NCBI GenBank assembly: GCA_026005095.1
Contig: BPKK01000009.1
Span: forward strand, 23,452 to 87,451
DNA length: 64,000 nt
Reading direction: 5' to 3'
Source of the DNA: Silanimonas sp.
GTDB lineage: Bacteria; Pseudomonadota; Gammaproteobacteria; Xanthomonadales; Xanthomonadaceae
The position numbers and the translations under genes were made by a program. The notes below the pieces were generated by a model, which saw only the letters and a list, made by a program, of their open reading frames with translations, was not told the origin of the DNA and did not search any database. Of this stretch, positions 48,985 to 57,859 are shown one piece after another; positions within the stretch are counted from its first letter, which is position 1; the number at the start of each line of letters is the position of its first letter.

Positions 48985-49060
48985 TGGTGCCGACAGTCCG
49001 GATCGAACGGACGACCTACCGCTTACAAGGCGGTTGCTCTACCTGCTGAGCTATGCCGGC
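48985..49060 (-). tRNA. tRNA-Thr (anticodon TGT)
   Basis: The minus strand folds as a standard 76-nt cloverleaf: acceptor GCCGGCA/TGTCGGC, D arm GCTCAGCAGGTAGAGC, anticodon loop CTTGTAA with anticodon TGT, T arm with GTTCGATC, and encoded CCA. It lies between arginase and the SPOR-like gene. No integrase or attachment-site duplication is seen nearby. Confidence 0.96.
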
Positions 49061-49112
49061 GCAGGGGCGGCAGTGTAACCCGGCGCCATGGCGGCTCCGA
49101 AGCGCCGCGGCT

Positions 49113-49766
49113 TCAGAAGCAGGGAATGGGCCGGGCCTGCCAGGCGCCGCTGCCCAGCGGCCGGCGCCAGTCGAAGTCCGGGGCCACCGCGATCTCCAGC
49201 CACCACTGCGGACGCTCCTCGCTGGCCGCCTCCATCACGGCCTCGATGCCGAGCGCCCGCACTTCGGCGAGCCGGGCCTCGGCATTGCGCTGCTCGCGGA
49301 ACAGGCCCAGCGACACCGTGTTCTCGCCGGGGCCGGCAGTGACCACGTAGTAATCGCGCACCCCCTGGGCGGCGAGCGAGCGGGCGGTGGCCAGGGCCTC
49401 GCCGCGGCTGGGCGCGGCGGGGATGAACACCCGCCAGCCGCGGGTGCTCTGCACCTGCGCCTCGCGGTATTGCAGCTTGCCCACGCTGCCGCCCAGCGCA
49501 TCCACGGCGCGGCGCAGGGCCGAGGGGGTGTCGAAGGGCCCCACCGAGAGGCAGATCGGGGTAGCCTCCATGCGGGTCGGGGCCACCGCCAGCTCGGCAT
49601 CGGCCGGCAGGTCGGCCAGCTCCGCCTCGGCAAGCAGGGTCAGGCCGGGGATGCCAGGTTCGGTGGCCGGCGGCGGCACGGCGCGCGCCGGTGGATGCAG
49701 GCCCCACCACAGCGCGGCGGCGAGGTTCAGGCAGAAGAGGATCAGCAGGGCGCCGCGGGCGAACAT
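49113..49766 (-). CDS. SPOR-domain-like membrane-anchored protein
   Basis: The 217-residue protein has an N-terminal signal anchor (LLILFCLNLAAALWWGL), a Pro-rich linker, and two repeats resembling SPOR folds (about residues 72-150, with VGPFDTPSALRRAVDAL and GWRVFIPAAPSRGEALATARSL; and 150-190, with VSLGLFREQRNAEARLAEVRAL). SPOR domains bind denuded peptidoglycan at the division site. The function is inferred from this weak resemblance only. It lies 52 bp upstream of tRNA-Thr on the same strand. Confidence 0.7.
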   Translation of the reverse strand: MFARGALLILFCLNLAAALWWGLHPPARAVPPPATEPGIPGLTLLAEAELADLPADAELAVAPTRMEATPICLSVGPFDTPSALRRAVDALGGSVGKLQYREAQVQSTRGWRVFIPAAPSRGEALATARSLAAQGVRDYYVVTAGPGENTVSLGLFREQRNAEARLAEVRALGIEAVMEAASEERPQWWLEIAVAPDFDWRRPLGSGAWQARPIPCF

Positions 49767-49798
49767 CCCGCCAGTCTAGTCGATGCCTGCGCCGGCGC

Positions 49799-51112
49799 TC
49801 ACAGCCCGAGGGCGAACAGGCCCAGGCAGAGCAGCAGGCCCAACCCCGGCACGATCACCGTGAGCGCGCCCACCGGCAGATAGGCGGCCCGGTGGGTCTC
49901 GCCGCAGATGGCGCGGATGGTGGTGACCACGTAGCCATTGTGCGGCATGGAATCGAGCACGCCGGAACTGATCGCCACGGCACGGTGCAACTGCTCGGGA
50001 TTCACCCCCTGCGCGAGGAAAGCCGGAGCGAGGATGGGCAGGGCGATGGCCTGCCCGCCCGAGGCCGAGCCAGTCATGGCCGCGATCAGGCTGACCGCCA
50101 GCGCCGCGGTGGCCACGCCGGAGCCGGGCATGTGGGTCACGGCATCGACTGCCGCGGCGAAGGCCGGCGACAGCTTGGCCACCGCACCGAACCCCACCAC
50201 GGCGGCCGTATTGCCGATGGCGACGAGGGCGCCGGTGCTGCCCTCGGCGATGGCCCGCCCGGGCTGGCGCAGGGTACGCAGGCAGAGCAGGCCCACCGCG
50301 AGGCAGCCGGCCAGCAGAGCCACGATCAGGGCCGAGACCTGGAAGCGCTCGTGCAGGACAAAGGACACGCCGAGCACGGCCAGTGTCGGCAGCAGGGCCG
50401 CCCAGAGCGGCGGCAGATCCTGGCGCAGACCGGAGGGATCGCCGGGCCGCGCCTCGAAGCGTTCGCCGCGCGCCCTGGCGCGCCGCAGCATCCAACCGAG
50501 CCAGAGCTGGCCGCCCACTGCCATGGCGAGCGCCACGAGGAGGCTGGCCTCCCAGGCGGCCCAGGGCGAGGTGCCGAGGTAGGGAATCGGAATCCAGTTC
50601 TGGATCTCCGGCGAGCCGGCCGAGGTCATGGTGAAGGTGACCGAACCGAAGGCCAGCGCGGCGGGGATGAAGCGGCGCGGCAGGTCGGCGGCGCGGAACA
50701 GGGCGAGCGCGGCCGGATAGACCGAGAAGGCGACCACGAACAGGCTCACGCCACCGTAGGTGAGGATGGCGCAGGCCAGCACCACGGCGAGCGCGGCATG
50801 CGAGGGGCCGAGGTACCGCATCACTGCGGCGGCGATGGCATCGGCCGCACCGCTGTCCTCCATCAGCTTCCCGAAGATGGAGCCGAGCAGGAACATGAAG
50901 AACCAGTGGGTAATGAAGCCGGTGAAGCCCGACATATAGGCGCCCACCAGATTGGGCGCGCCCTCGGCGGCGAGTGGTGGCAGCAGGGCCATGTCGGAGG
51001 TCAGCGCCACGATGGCGGCGCACAGCGGCGTGGCCACGAACAGGTTCCAGCCACGCATGGTGAGCGCGATCAGCAGGGCGAGGGCGGCGGCGAGGCCAAG
51101 GGTGCTCAGCAT
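49799..51112 (-). CDS. GntP-family permease (possible 3-hydroxybutyrate importer)
   Basis: The 437-residue inner-membrane transporter has about twelve hydrophobic segments and family traits LGSIFGKLMEDSGAADAIA, GNTAAVVGFGAVAKL, GSASGGQAIALPI and HNGYVVTTIRAICGETH. GntP proteins move gluconate and related hydroxy acids. Members in some PHB-degrading bacteria are annotated as 3-hydroxybutyrate permeases. It is divergent from the TonB receptor across 154 bp and adjoins 3-hydroxybutyrate genes, which is the only reason to prefer that substrate here. Confidence 0.82.
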   Translation of the reverse strand: MLSTLGLAAALALLIALTMRGWNLFVATPLCAAIVALTSDMALLPPLAAEGAPNLVGAYMSGFTGFITHWFFMFLLGSIFGKLMEDSGAADAIAAAVMRYLGPSHAALAVVLACAILTYGGVSLFVVAFSVYPAALALFRAADLPRRFIPAALAFGSVTFTMTSAGSPEIQNWIPIPYLGTSPWAAWEASLLVALAMAVGGQLWLGWMLRRARARGERFEARPGDPSGLRQDLPPLWAALLPTLAVLGVSFVLHERFQVSALIVALLAGCLAVGLLCLRTLRQPGRAIAEGSTGALVAIGNTAAVVGFGAVAKLSPAFAAAVDAVTHMPGSGVATAALAVSLIAAMTGSASGGQAIALPILAPAFLAQGVNPEQLHRAVAISSGVLDSMPHNGYVVTTIRAICGETHRAAYLPVGALTVIVPGLGLLLCLGLFALGL

Positions 51113-51266
51113 CCTTCAAGGGCTCCGGTGGGGCCGGGGCAGGATGCGCGGCCCGGCGCCGGACACGTGATTGGACCAAGGTACAGGTGCCGCGTACATG
51201 GGCCGCCCCCTAGTCTGCCCGGCACACGCCTTACGACTGGCGTCCGCATCCTTTGGGGGAAGACCG

Positions 51267-53510
51267 ATGTTCCGCAGCCGACTCAGTACTGCCATCCACG
51301 CCGCGCTGCTCGCCAGCGCCATTGCCGCACCGGCGGCCTTCGCCCAGGCCGAGCCCCCTGAAGGCCCGCAGGCCCGTATCCTCGATGCGGTGACGGTGAC
51401 CGCCCGCAAGCGCGAGGAGACGCTACAGGAAGTGCCGGTGGCGGTGACCGCCTTCACCGCCGAGACCCTGGACCGCCTCGGTACCCGTGACATCGGCGAA
51501 CTCGGCACCCAGGTGCCGAACCTCACCCTCTACGCCGCCCGCGGTTCGAGCAGCACGCTCACTGCCTACATCCGTGGCATCGGCCAGAGCGACCCGCTTT
51601 GGGGCGTCGATCCCGGTGTCGGTCTCTACCTCGACGATGTCTACATCGCCCGCCCGCAGGGCGCCCTGCTCGACGTGTTCGACGTCGAGCGCATCGAGGT
51701 ACTGCGCGGCCCGCAGGGTACGCTCTATGGCAAGAACACCATCGGCGGCGCCATCAAATACATCTCGCGCGGTATCCCGACCGAGAGCGAGGGCTTCGTC
51801 TCGGCCACGGTGGGCAGCTTCGGCCAACTCGACCTCAAGGCCGCCATCGGCGGGCCGCTGGTGGAGAACGGCGGCCTGCGTGGCCGCTTCGCGGTGGCGA
51901 AACTGAGCCGTGACGGCTTCGGTGAGAACCTCGTCACCGGCGAGGACGTGAGCGACAAGGACGTGCTGGCCTTCCGCGGCCAGCTCGGCGCCTACGTCAA
52001 CGACGACCTCGACATCCAGCTCGCCTTCGACCGCGTGGACGACACCAGCGGCGTGCGCGGCGCGCGGATGCTGGAGGCCAACCGCTTCAATGCCCTGTTC
52101 CCGACCTTCGGCAGCTTCCCGCCGCTTTCCGACCGCTACGACGTGCGCAATGGCATGCCGAACAAGAACGACACCCTGGTGGAGGGCGCCTCGGCCACGG
52201 TGAACTGGCGCGCCAGCGACAACCTTTCGTTGAAGTACATCCTCGCCAAGCGCCAGTCGGAGACCGAGACCAACATCGACTTTGACACCACCCTGGCGCC
52301 GATCGCCGACGTGAAGGCCTTCTACGCCGACGAACAGGTGAGCCACGAGCTGCAGGCCAACTGGGACGCCGGCGGCCGCAGCCGCGGCGTGGTAGGTCTC
52401 TATGCCTTCTCCGGCACCGCCGGCGGCCAGGTGCGGAACAACTTCTTCAACCTCAACTTCGGCGACACCCAGGGCAAGGTGAACACCGACAGCATCGCGC
52501 TCTACGCCGACTGGAGCTTCGATCTTTCCGACCGCGTCTCGCTGGATCTCGGCGCCCGCTACACCGACGAGGACAAGCGCGCCCGGGTACTCAACCGCGG
52601 CTACACCGACGCCACCTTCACCGTGCCCAACGGCGTGGTGGCGGCCAACTTCGACAAGAAGATCAACTTCAAGAACATCTCGCCGAAGATCGCCCTCAAC
52701 TTCGATGCCAGCGAGAACGTGATGCTCTATGCCCTGGGCGCGCGCGGCTTCAAGTCTGGCGGCTACAACATCCGCGCCCAGGCCACGGCGGTGCCGCGCT
52801 CGGCCAATCCCTTCGACGACGAGGTGGTGGACAGCCTCGAGGTGGGCGCCAAGATGGGTCTGCTCGACCAGCGCCTGTTCCTGAACCTGGCCGCCTTCCA
52901 CAACCGCTACAAGGACATCCAGCTCTCGGTGTTCACCGCCTACGACAGCAATGGCGACGGGGTGGACGACGCCTTCTTCGGCGACTTCACCAATGCCGGC
53001 CGGGGCACCATCCGCGGCGTCGAGATGGAGTACCAGTGGCTGCTGGGCGGTGGCTTTTCGATCAGCGGCAATCTCGCCTGGCTGGACGCGAAGTACGACG
53101 AATTCCGCTTCGCTGGCGTCGACATCGCCAACGAGCAGGAGTTCACCAACGCTCCCGAGTTCTCCGGCGCCCTCAACCTCGAATACCGCACGGCCCTGCC
53201 CAGCGGCAGTGAGCTGAGCGCCCGTCTTGGCTGGTACTACCAGAGCGAGGTGGTGGCTACCACCGAGATCCTGCGCTCGGAAGTGCCGCCCTTCGGCCGG
53301 CCGCCGATCACCCAGGACGGCTACGGCCTCTTGAGTGCCGGCGTGGTCTGGCAGACCGCGGGGGCCTGGAGCTTCTCGCTGCAGGGCAGCAACCTCACGG
53401 ACAAGGAGTACCTGACGACCGGCTACAACCTCAACCGCGCGCTCGGCGTCTACACCGGTTTCTATGGCCCGCCGCGGCAGATCAGCCTGAGTGCCCGCTA
53501 CGCGTTCTGA
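51267..53510 (+). CDS. TonB-dependent receptor
   Basis: The 747-residue outer-membrane receptor has a signal peptide (cleavage near AFAQA) and a TonB-box/plug start AVTVTARKREETLQEVPVA. The plug domain holds IRGIGQSDPLWGVDPG and the conserved RIEVLRGPQGTLYGKNTIGG. A 22-strand barrel follows, ending in aromatic Phe (SLSARYAF). GGGGGA precedes the ATG. The next gene, a lipoprotein depolymerase, starts 10 bp downstream, so the two are coexpressed. Receptors of this branch often import oligomers or siderophores; the context suggests 3-hydroxybutyrate oligomers, but this is unproved. Confidence 0.92.
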   Translation: MFRSRLSTAIHAALLASAIAAPAAFAQAEPPEGPQARILDAVTVTARKREETLQEVPVAVTAFTAETLDRLGTRDIGELGTQVPNLTLYAARGSSSTLTAYIRGIGQSDPLWGVDPGVGLYLDDVYIARPQGALLDVFDVERIEVLRGPQGTLYGKNTIGGAIKYISRGIPTESEGFVSATVGSFGQLDLKAAIGGPLVENGGLRGRFAVAKLSRDGFGENLVTGEDVSDKDVLAFRGQLGAYVNDDLDIQLAFDRVDDTSGVRGARMLEANRFNALFPTFGSFPPLSDRYDVRNGMPNKNDTLVEGASATVNWRASDNLSLKYILAKRQSETETNIDFDTTLAPIADVKAFYADEQVSHELQANWDAGGRSRGVVGLYAFSGTAGGQVRNNFFNLNFGDTQGKVNTDSIALYADWSFDLSDRVSLDLGARYTDEDKRARVLNRGYTDATFTVPNGVVAANFDKKINFKNISPKIALNFDASENVMLYALGARGFKSGGYNIRAQATAVPRSANPFDDEVVDSLEVGAKMGLLDQRLFLNLAAFHNRYKDIQLSVFTAYDSNGDGVDDAFFGDFTNAGRGTIRGVEMEYQWLLGGGFSISGNLAWLDAKYDEFRFAGVDIANEQEFTNAPEFSGALNLEYRTALPSGSELSARLGWYYQSEVVATTEILRSEVPPFGRPPITQDGYGLLSAGVVWQTAGAWSFSLQGSNLTDKEYLTTGYNLNRALGVYTGFYGPPRQISLSARYAF

Positions 53511-53520
53511 GGCTGGCCCC

Positions 53521-54525
53521 ATGCGTTGCCTCGCCCTTGCGCCGCTCCTGCTGGCGGGCCTGCTCGCCACCGGTTGCGGCGGCGGGACCGAACCGCCGCT
53601 GCCGGCGCTGCGCATCGACACGCAGCGCGTGGCGGTGGCGGGTCTGTCCTCCGGAGCCTACATGGCCACCCAGGTGCATGTCGCGCTGAACACCCGAATC
53701 CACGGGGCTGCGCTGTTCGCCGGCGGCCCTTACGGCTGCGCTGGAGGCGCGCTGGAAACGGCACTCGGCCCCTGCATGCTCGCCGAGCCGGCCGGCCCGG
53801 ACCTCGATGCCCTTGCCCACGAGGCGGAGGCGCGGGCTCGGGATGGACGCATCGACCCTATCGCGGCCTTCGCTGGCGACCGCGTCTTCCTCTTCCATGG
53901 CCGCCTCGACCGCACGGTGAACCCGGCGCTGTCGCAGGCCAGCGCCGCGCTCTACCGCCGGCTCGGCGGCGACTCGATCACGCTCACCCTGATCGACGAT
54001 CGGCCGGTGGGACATGCTTTGCCCACGCAGGACATCGGCGGCCCGTGCGAATCTTCCGAAAGCCCCTGGCTCGCCCGCTGCGGCATCGACGGTGCGGGAC
54101 TCGCGATGCAGGCCCTGTTCGGCGAAGCGGAACGCCCGCCCGAGGCAGCCGGCGGCCGGCTCTCGCGTTTCGATCAGCGGCCGTTTCTGCCCTCCGGGGC
54201 GAAGGGGCTCGCAGACACCGGCTACCTCTACGTGCCCACGGCCTGCGAGGCCGGGGGCTGCGGCCTCGTCCTCGCCTTCCACGGCTGCCGGCAGGACGCC
54301 GGATCGGTGGGCGAGGTCTTCGTGCGCGAGGCCGGCTTCAACCGCTGGGCCGACGCGCTGGGGCTCGTGGTCGTCTATCCTCAGGCGCGATCGAGCTACG
54401 TGCCGCTGAATCCGAACGCATGCTGGGACTGGTGGGGCTACGGCGGCAGCGACTACGACACCCGCACGGGCGGGCAGGTGGCCTTCGTGGCCGCCCTGAT
54501 CGACCGCCTCGCCGCCGCCGACTGA
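53521..54525 (+). CDS. Lipoprotein polyhydroxybutyrate depolymerase, type II (permuted) catalytic domain
   Basis: The 334-residue product has a signal peptide with lipobox LATGC (Cys19). The catalytic elements run in the type II order. The lipase box is near the N-terminus (GLSSG, Ser43), Asp130 is in FHGRLDRTV, His165 in RPVGHALPT, and the oxyanion histidine comes last (LAFHGCRQD, His254). NPNACWDWWGYGG is also typical of PHB depolymerases. No fibronectin-III linker or substrate-binding domain follows, so it is a catalytic domain only, tethered to a membrane. It would cut PHB or its oligomers to short 3-hydroxybutyrate chains. Another ester substrate cannot be excluded. It follows the TonB receptor by 10 bp and precedes the sensor kinase by 10 bp. 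Confidence 0.8.
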   Translation: MRCLALAPLLLAGLLATGCGGGTEPPLPALRIDTQRVAVAGLSSGAYMATQVHVALNTRIHGAALFAGGPYGCAGGALETALGPCMLAEPAGPDLDALAHEAEARARDGRIDPIAAFAGDRVFLFHGRLDRTVNPALSQASAALYRRLGGDSITLTLIDDRPVGHALPTQDIGGPCESSESPWLARCGIDGAGLAMQALFGEAERPPEAAGGRLSRFDQRPFLPSGAKGLADTGYLYVPTACEAGGCGLVLAFHGCRQDAGSVGEVFVREAGFNRWADALGLVVVYPQARSSYVPLNPNACWDWWGYGGSDYDTRTGGQVAFVAALIDRLAAAD

Positions 54526-54535
54526 AGGCCATGCC

Positions 54536-57500
54536 ATGCTGAGCCCCTGGGTCGTGCTTGCCGCGGCCCTGGCCTGGCTGGGCCTGCTATTCGGCGCGGC
54601 GCTCTGGGGCGAACGCCACCCCGAAGCCTTCTCGCGGCGCTGGGGCGTGGTGTTCGCGCTCTCGCTGGCGGTGTACTGCACCAGCTGGACCTTCTTCGGC
54701 ACCGTGCAGCAGGCCCGCGATTCCGGCTGGCCGCTGCCGCCCACCTTTCTCGGCACCCTGCTGCTCTACGTCTTCGCCTTCCCGCTGCTGCTGAAGGTGT
54801 TCCGGCTGGCACGCGAGCTCAACAGCACCTCGCTGGCCGACTTCATCGCCACCCGCCTTGGCCGCAGCTCGGCCCTGGCGGCCACCGTCACCGCCATCGC
54901 GGTGGCCGGCATGGTTCCCTATCTGGCCCTGCAGCTGAAGGCGGTGGCGATGAGCCATGGCCTCGTCACCCGCGGCAGCGATCTTGCCGCCCCGCCAGGG
55001 CAGGACAGCGCGCTCTACGTGGCGATCGCGCTGGGCGCCTTCGCCATGCTCTTCGGCACCCGCCGCGCCTCGGCCATCGAGCACAACCGAGGTCTCGTGC
55101 TGGCGATGGCCGCGGAGTCCCTGCTGAAGCTGGCCGCCATGCTCGGCCTCGGGCTGTGGCTGCTCTTGCGCCCCTGCGGCCTACCGGAGGCGCCGCTGCC
55201 GCCGGCCGAGGGCGGCACTGCCGGCTTCCCCGCCCTGGTGTTGCTCGGTGCGCTGGCCATGTTCACCCTGCCACACCAGTTCCATGTCGGCTTCGTCGAG
55301 GGCCGCGAAGAGCGTCACCTGCACACCGCGCGCTGGCTGTTCCCGCTCTACCTCGTGCTGATCGCCCTGCCGGTGCTGCCGCTGGCCATCGCCGGCGAGG
55401 CGGCGCTCGGCGCGCTCGGTGTGCCGGCCGATCTCTACGTGCTGGCCCTGCCGCTCTCGGAAGGGGCAGACGGCATGGCGCTGCTGGCCTTCCTCGGCGG
55501 GCTCTCGGCCGCCACCGGCATGCTGATCCTCGCCACCCTCACCCTGAGCGTAATGATCGGCAATCACTGGCTCACGCCGCTGCGCCTGCGCGGTGGCTGG
55601 CGGGCCGGCGAGGGCGACTTACGCGGCGCGGTGGTGCGCCAGCGCCGCTTCGGCATCGCCGTGCTGCTAGCGGCGGCTTGGGCCTATAGCCGCATGCTGG
55701 GCGAGAACGAGGCCCTCGCCGACATCGGCGCGCTCTCCTTCTCCGCCATCGCCACCCTCGCCCCGGCGCTGGGCTTCGCGCTGTGGCGCCCGCGTACCCC
55801 GGCCTGGGCGGTGCTGACCGGGCTGGTGGCGGGATTCCTCGCCTGGGCCTGGGTGCTGCTGCCGGGCGTGGTCGCGGCCTATGGCGCCGACACGGCCTGG
55901 ACCGAAGCGCCGCTGGGCCTTGCCTGGCTGGCGCCCGAGGGCTTCCTCGGCCTCTCGGGCTGGAGCCCGCTGGCCCGGGCCGTGGCCGCCAGCCTGCTCG
56001 TCGGCAGCCTGCTCCCGCTGCTGCTCTCGCAGTGGCGCAGCAATGAAGCGGGGCCGCGCGGCGGCGCGCTCGACGTGGCCGCCGTGCGCCGGCTTGCCGC
56101 ACGCTTCCTCGCCCCGGAGCGCCTCGACCTGGCGCTGGCCGGGGCCCCGGTCAGCGGCCCCCTGCCCGCCGCCCCCCTGCAGCGGGTGGAGCGCGAACTG
56201 GCGGCGGTGGTGGGCGCCTCCTCGGCCCGCCTGCTGCTGGATGCCCTGCGCGAGGGCGGCGGCCCGGCGCCGGAACAGGTGGCCGCCCTCGTCGATGAGG
56301 CCACGCAGGGGCTGCGCTTCAACCAGCGCCTGCTGGAAGTGGCGCTGGAACATATGCGCCAGGGCATCAGCGTGGTCGATGCCGAGCTGCGCCTCGTGGT
56401 CTGGAACCGCCGCTACCGCGAGATCTTCGGCTACCCCGAGGGCCTGCTGCAGGTAGGCATGCCGGTGGCCCGGCTGGTCGAATACAACCTGCGCCGCGGC
56501 CTGGCCGGCAAGCTCGATCTCGCCCGCGGCCTCGAGCAGCGCCTCGCCCACATGCGCGCCGGCACGCCCTACGTGAGCGAACGCCGTATCGGCGGGGCGG
56601 TGATCGAGATCCGCGGCGAACCGATGCCGGGCGGCGGCTTCGTGGCCACCTTCACCGACGTGAGCCTGTTCCGCGCCAGTGAGGAAGCCCTGCGCCGCGA
56701 TGCCGAGACCCTGGAGGCGCGGGTGGACGAGCGCACCCGCGAGCTGACGGCGGCGAAGGCCGAGGCCGAACGCGCCCACCAGGCCAAGACCCGCTTCCTC
56801 GCCGCGGTGAGCCACGACCTCACCCAGCCCTTGCACGCCGCCCGCCTGCTGCTGGATGCGCTGGCGCGCCAGCCCGAGACCGCGCCGGTGGCGCCGCAGG
56901 TGGCGCAGGTGGCCGGGGCGCTGGCCTCGGCAGAAGACCTGCTCGGTGGCCTGCTCGACATCTCCCGGCTCGACGCCGGCGGGCTGCGCGCCGCCCCGCG
57001 CCCGGTGGCCCTGGGCCCGCTGCTGGAAGGCCTCGCCCGCGAGGCCGGGGTGCTGGCCGCGGCCAAGGGCCTGCGCCTGCGCTGCCACCCCACCCGGGCC
57101 TGGGTGATGGCCGATCCGCAGCTGCTACGCCGTGTGCTGCAGAACTTCCTTGCCAATGCCGTGCGCTATACCCGGCAGGGCGGTGTGCTGCTGGGCGTGC
57201 GCCGGCGCGGGCCGGATGGGCTCGCCATCGAGGTCTGCGATACCGGCCCCGGCATTCCGCCGGCGCAGCAGCGCGCGGTCTTCGAAGAGTTCCGTCGCCT
57301 GCAGCGCGGCGGCGAGGGCCTGGGCCTCGGGCTGGCCATCGCCGACCGCCTCGCCCGCCTGATGGAGGCCCCGCTGGAGCTGCGCTCGCGCGTAGGCCGC
57401 GGCAGCGTGTTCGCTCTCGTGCTACCGCGGGTGGCGCCGCAGGCTCTGCCCGAGACCGCACCGCCGCCGGAGCCGGAGCCCGGCGAGACGCTGGCCCTGC

Positions 57501-57859
57501 GCGTGCTGGTGGTGGACAACGAACCCGGCGTACTCGAGGCCACCCGCCACCTGCTGCAGGGCTGGGGCGCCGAGGTGCGCGCCGCCGCCACGCCCGAGGC
57601 CGCGCTGGCGCTGGCCGAGAACTTCGCGCCGCAGGCCTGGCTGCTCGATTTCCACCTCGATGACGGCGCCACCGGCGATGTCCTGCACCGCCGCCTCGCC
57701 GCGCGCTTCCCGGAGGGCATCGGCATCATCATCACCGCCGACCACAGTGAAACGGTGCGCGAGGCCATCCTCGCCGCCGGCGCCCTCGCGCTCACCAAAC
57801 CACTGCGGCCGCTGCGCCTCAGGAGCCTGCTGGCGCGGGCTCTCCCGACAGCGCACTGA
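54536..57859 (+). CDS. Hybrid sensor kinase with sodium:solute symporter sensor domain (CrbS-like)
   Basis: The 1107-residue inner-membrane kinase has a PutP-like symporter domain with about 12-13 helices (residues 1-500), a linker and a PAS domain (about 605-720). The HisKA helix has its phospho-acceptor at His760 (VSHDLTQPLHAARLL). The HATPase domain follows (NFLANAVRYT, DTGPGIP, GLGLGLAI). A C-terminal receiver has Asp in WLLDFHLDDG and Lys in LTKPLRPL. The layout is that of CrbS/MxtR-type kinases, which respond to acetate or short-chain carboxylates and act through a LuxR-type regulator. Such a regulator is encoded convergently next door. The ligand here is likely a short hydroxy or carboxylic acid, but this is inference. 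Confidence 0.9.
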   Translation: MLSPWVVLAAALAWLGLLFGAALWGERHPEAFSRRWGVVFALSLAVYCTSWTFFGTVQQARDSGWPLPPTFLGTLLLYVFAFPLLLKVFRLARELNSTSLADFIATRLGRSSALAATVTAIAVAGMVPYLALQLKAVAMSHGLVTRGSDLAAPPGQDSALYVAIALGAFAMLFGTRRASAIEHNRGLVLAMAAESLLKLAAMLGLGLWLLLRPCGLPEAPLPPAEGGTAGFPALVLLGALAMFTLPHQFHVGFVEGREERHLHTARWLFPLYLVLIALPVLPLAIAGEAALGALGVPADLYVLALPLSEGADGMALLAFLGGLSAATGMLILATLTLSVMIGNHWLTPLRLRGGWRAGEGDLRGAVVRQRRFGIAVLLAAAWAYSRMLGENEALADIGALSFSAIATLAPALGFALWRPRTPAWAVLTGLVAGFLAWAWVLLPGVVAAYGADTAWTEAPLGLAWLAPEGFLGLSGWSPLARAVAASLLVGSLLPLLLSQWRSNEAGPRGGALDVAAVRRLAARFLAPERLDLALAGAPVSGPLPAAPLQRVERELAAVVGASSARLLLDALREGGGPAPEQVAALVDEATQGLRFNQRLLEVALEHMRQGISVVDAELRLVVWNRRYREIFGYPEGLLQVGMPVARLVEYNLRRGLAGKLDLARGLEQRLAHMRAGTPYVSERRIGGAVIEIRGEPMPGGGFVATFTDVSLFRASEEALRRDAETLEARVDERTRELTAAKAEAERAHQAKTRFLAAVSHDLTQPLHAARLLLDALARQPETAPVAPQVAQVAGALASAEDLLGGLLDISRLDAGGLRAAPRPVALGPLLEGLAREAGVLAAAKGLRLRCHPTRAWVMADPQLLRRVLQNFLANAVRYTRQGGVLLGVRRRGPDGLAIEVCDTGPGIPPAQQRAVFEEFRRLQRGGEGLGLGLAIADRLARLMEAPLELRSRVGRGSVFALVLPRVAPQALPETAPPPEPEPGETLALRVLVVDNEPGVLEATRHLLQGWGAEVRAAATPEAALALAENFAPQAWLLDFHLDDGATGDVLHRRLAARFPEGIGIIITADHSETVREAILAAGALALTKPLRPLRLRSLLARALPTAH

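Noticed and set aside
48985..49060. tRNA-Thr as an integration site of a genomic island
   Set aside because: No integrase, no direct repeat of the tRNA 3' end and ordinary genes on both sides.
51423..53621. 732-codon open frame antisense to the TonB receptor
   Set aside because: Shadow of the receptor gene; no recognisable protein features.
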